Position numbers and translations under genes: made by a program
Notes under the pieces: generated by a model
Databases searched by the model: none
What the model saw: only the letters and a program-made list of their open reading frames with translations
What the model was told of the DNA's origin: nothing
Source of the DNA: Chryseobacterium phosphatilyticum
Lineage (GTDB): Bacteria; Bacteroidota; Bacteroidia; Flavobacteriales; Weeksellaceae
Assembly (NCBI RefSeq): GCF_002899825.2
Contig: NZ_PPED02000004.1
Coordinates: 524,381 to 588,380 of the forward strand
Reading direction: 5' to 3'
Length of the DNA stretch: 64,000 nucleotides
Part shown: piece after piece, positions 59,301 to 62,300 of the stretch
Layout: each line of letters starts with the position of its first letter
Numbering within the stretch: the first letter of the stretch is position 1

Positions 59301-62300
59301 AACTCACGATAAGATAATCTAATGTCCTGGTAAACAATGGCTGTATGATCTGGTGTTCTTTCAACCTGGGTTTCAAACAATTGATGAATAGTTGTATCAC
59401 TCGGATAATGAACTCCCGAAGACCATAATTTGGAAACCGTTTTATATTCTTCCTGAGTAAGATAAGATAACTGCTCAGATGAAATTTCTGAATTTTCAAG
59501 GATTTGATCCAAAACAGTGTTCATCCCACTGATTAATTGCTGAATCATGGCTTCCTCAAACAGATAGCCTTCATAGCTGATATTCAGCCATATCTCATCA
59601 CCAGCTTCATAAGCTACTATTCCCAACGGATAATCCAGACGCTCTACCGAACCTTTGAAGACAAATGATAACTCATTATCCTCATCTCCTTTTGGAGCCG
59701 GGTAATTTTCATACACAAATAAGCTGCTGAAAATTCTACGCCCGTCATGCTGAAGACTTGCCAGGTTTACACTACTATGGGTATTAAGCTCACTGATTCT
59801 GTTCTGAATTTCTGAAATAATATCAGCTACTTTACCTTCTGTATGGCTTACAATCAGTGGTAAGGTATTGATATACAAACCAACTGAAGATTCAATGCCA
59901 TCTACCGGTATACTTCTTCCGGAAACCGTAGTTCCAACCACCGTAGACTGTGTTCCGCTGTAAATCGCCAATTGTTTATGCCACAGATATTGAAGTACGG
60001 CATTGATGGTAAATCCGTTCTTTGCTGTAAACTTCTTCAATTGCTCATATTGTTCACCCACAATCGACATTTTGATCGAGCGGTGATCTACAATCTGTTT
60101 GTATTCTGAAAGGTCAATCTGTTTCTTAGATTCTTTAATCCAGCCACTGATATCTTCACGGTCTTCGAGAAGTCCCATATAGTCTTTCCAGAAGTCCGCA
60201 TTAGCATCTTTATGGTTCTGAAGATACTTTTGGGCTTCTGCGTACGCTTCATCCGGTGCCGGAGAAAGCTCCTGATTTTTAATCAGTTTTAAATAAGCTT
60301 CATGAATAAGGGTCAGGAATATAGGCATACTCCATCCATCAAGAATGGCGTGATGATTACTGAAAAGACAGGTGTAATGCTGCTCTGAACGTTTGAACAG
60401 GTTTATTCTGAAAAGACTTCCTTTTGCAAGATCATATACTTCAAAACGGTCTTTATGAGTCAGTTCAGAAATCAATTCTTCCTGCTGATCTTTGTTCATC
60501 TTGCTCAGATCGTGATAACGCCAGTCAAGACTTCCTTTTTGATCGATGATCTGAACAATTTCTTCACTCCAGTCAAATCTTAGTCTTAATGTAGGAAGCT
60601 GATTTTGAGTATATACCCATGCTTCTTTCAATCTATCAAGATTCATTTCAGAAAGATAATCCCATACCAGTTGTACACGGTAGGCATCATCAGTATCTCC
60701 CTGATTCAATGCATGATATACAAATCCTTCCTGTAAACTGTTGGCAAGATATACACCTTCCACAGCTCCGGATTCCTGAATATACATCAACTGATCTTTA
60801 CCAACGATATTCTCTGTATCTGATGGTGTCAACCAGGTTTTTTGTTCTGCTGTTAATTCATCAACAATTTGTTTTATATACTCTTCAAATTTTTGAGTAA
60901 GCAGATCTATCTGATCCTGTGAAAGATACCCTGAGATTCCAAAGCGAAGCTGACCGTCAGCAATGGCTCCGTTGACGCTAATGATATAGCTGTCACGGTT
61001 TTTATCACCCATGGAGTTTCCGCTGTTTTCGCCTGAAATATACCAGGTTTTCTCTCCTGTACTTTCTTCCTGGTCAAGCTGCCCAAGATAGTTGAAGCTG
61101 ATTTTTGGAAGTGCCTGTTCGGTATATCCAACAAGACTGCCATATCCAACTCCATTGTTTGGAATGCTTCTCAGCGATTCTTTGGTTACAACAACAGTAT
61201 CTTTTACGTCTTTTCCGGTCTGCAACAGCAATGGATACATAGAAGTAAACCATCCCACTGTTTCTGTAATATCCAGGTTATTGAATACTTCTTCACGGCC
61301 ATGACCTTCCAGGAGAACGGCATGTCCTGATGTTCCGGTAAGGTCTGAAAGCGCAGAAGCAAGGGCAGATAATAAGATATCATTAATCTGTGTATGATAT
61401 ACATGATGAATCTCTCTGATCAGCTTCTCTGTATAGCTTTCTTCAAGACTAAGATTCGCAAAATGATACTCCTCAGAAGATACTTCCGTTAAAATATCAT
61501 TGTTTTTTGCAACATTTCCGGCAGTATAAGTCCAGTAAGCAAGTTCTTTAGTTCTGGCTTCAGGGTTATCAAGAAGATATCCTTTTACAGCTTCAGTCCA
61601 TTGGCGGTAGCTGCTTCCTTTTACGTAGGCTTCAGGTTCGTTTCCTTTTTCCAGATTCTGATATATATTTTTCAGGTCTTCTGTAATAATTCTCCAGCTT
61701 ACGGCATCAATAATCAAATGGTGCAATGCAAAAAAGATTCTTGCACTTCCGTCTTCGTATCCGTGAGCATATCCAATCTGGAATAAAGGTCTGTTTACAA
61801 TATCAAAATGAGACTGCCATTCTGTGAATACTTTGGAAATTTCTTCTGATGACATTCCTGAAACATCAAGATCTTTAATTTCCGGTATATATTCTATTCC
61901 GTACTGTTGAGTGTATGTATTATTTTCTTTTGGATAATAGATTCTGAAGGCATCATGCTTTTCAATCAACAGCTTTATACTTTGTTTCAGTACTTCTGTA
62001 TTAAGCTCAGGAACAGTAATCAGGAAAGATTGGTTCCAGTAATTAAGATCTCCTACATATCCTTCCTCAACCAAATTGAAGAACCATTCCTGAATAGGTA
62101 GAAATGACAAACTTCCGGTAAGCTGGCCTTGTTCCGTCAGAATCTGAGTTTGCTCTTCTTTGGCTTTGCTTTCCATTAATTCGGAAAGTTTTAAGACTGA
62201 ACGGGTTGTAAAAATATCTTTAACACTTACTCTGATATCAAGTCTTTGTCTGATTCTGCTTACCAACTGAATACTGATAATACTGTCACCTCCTAATCTG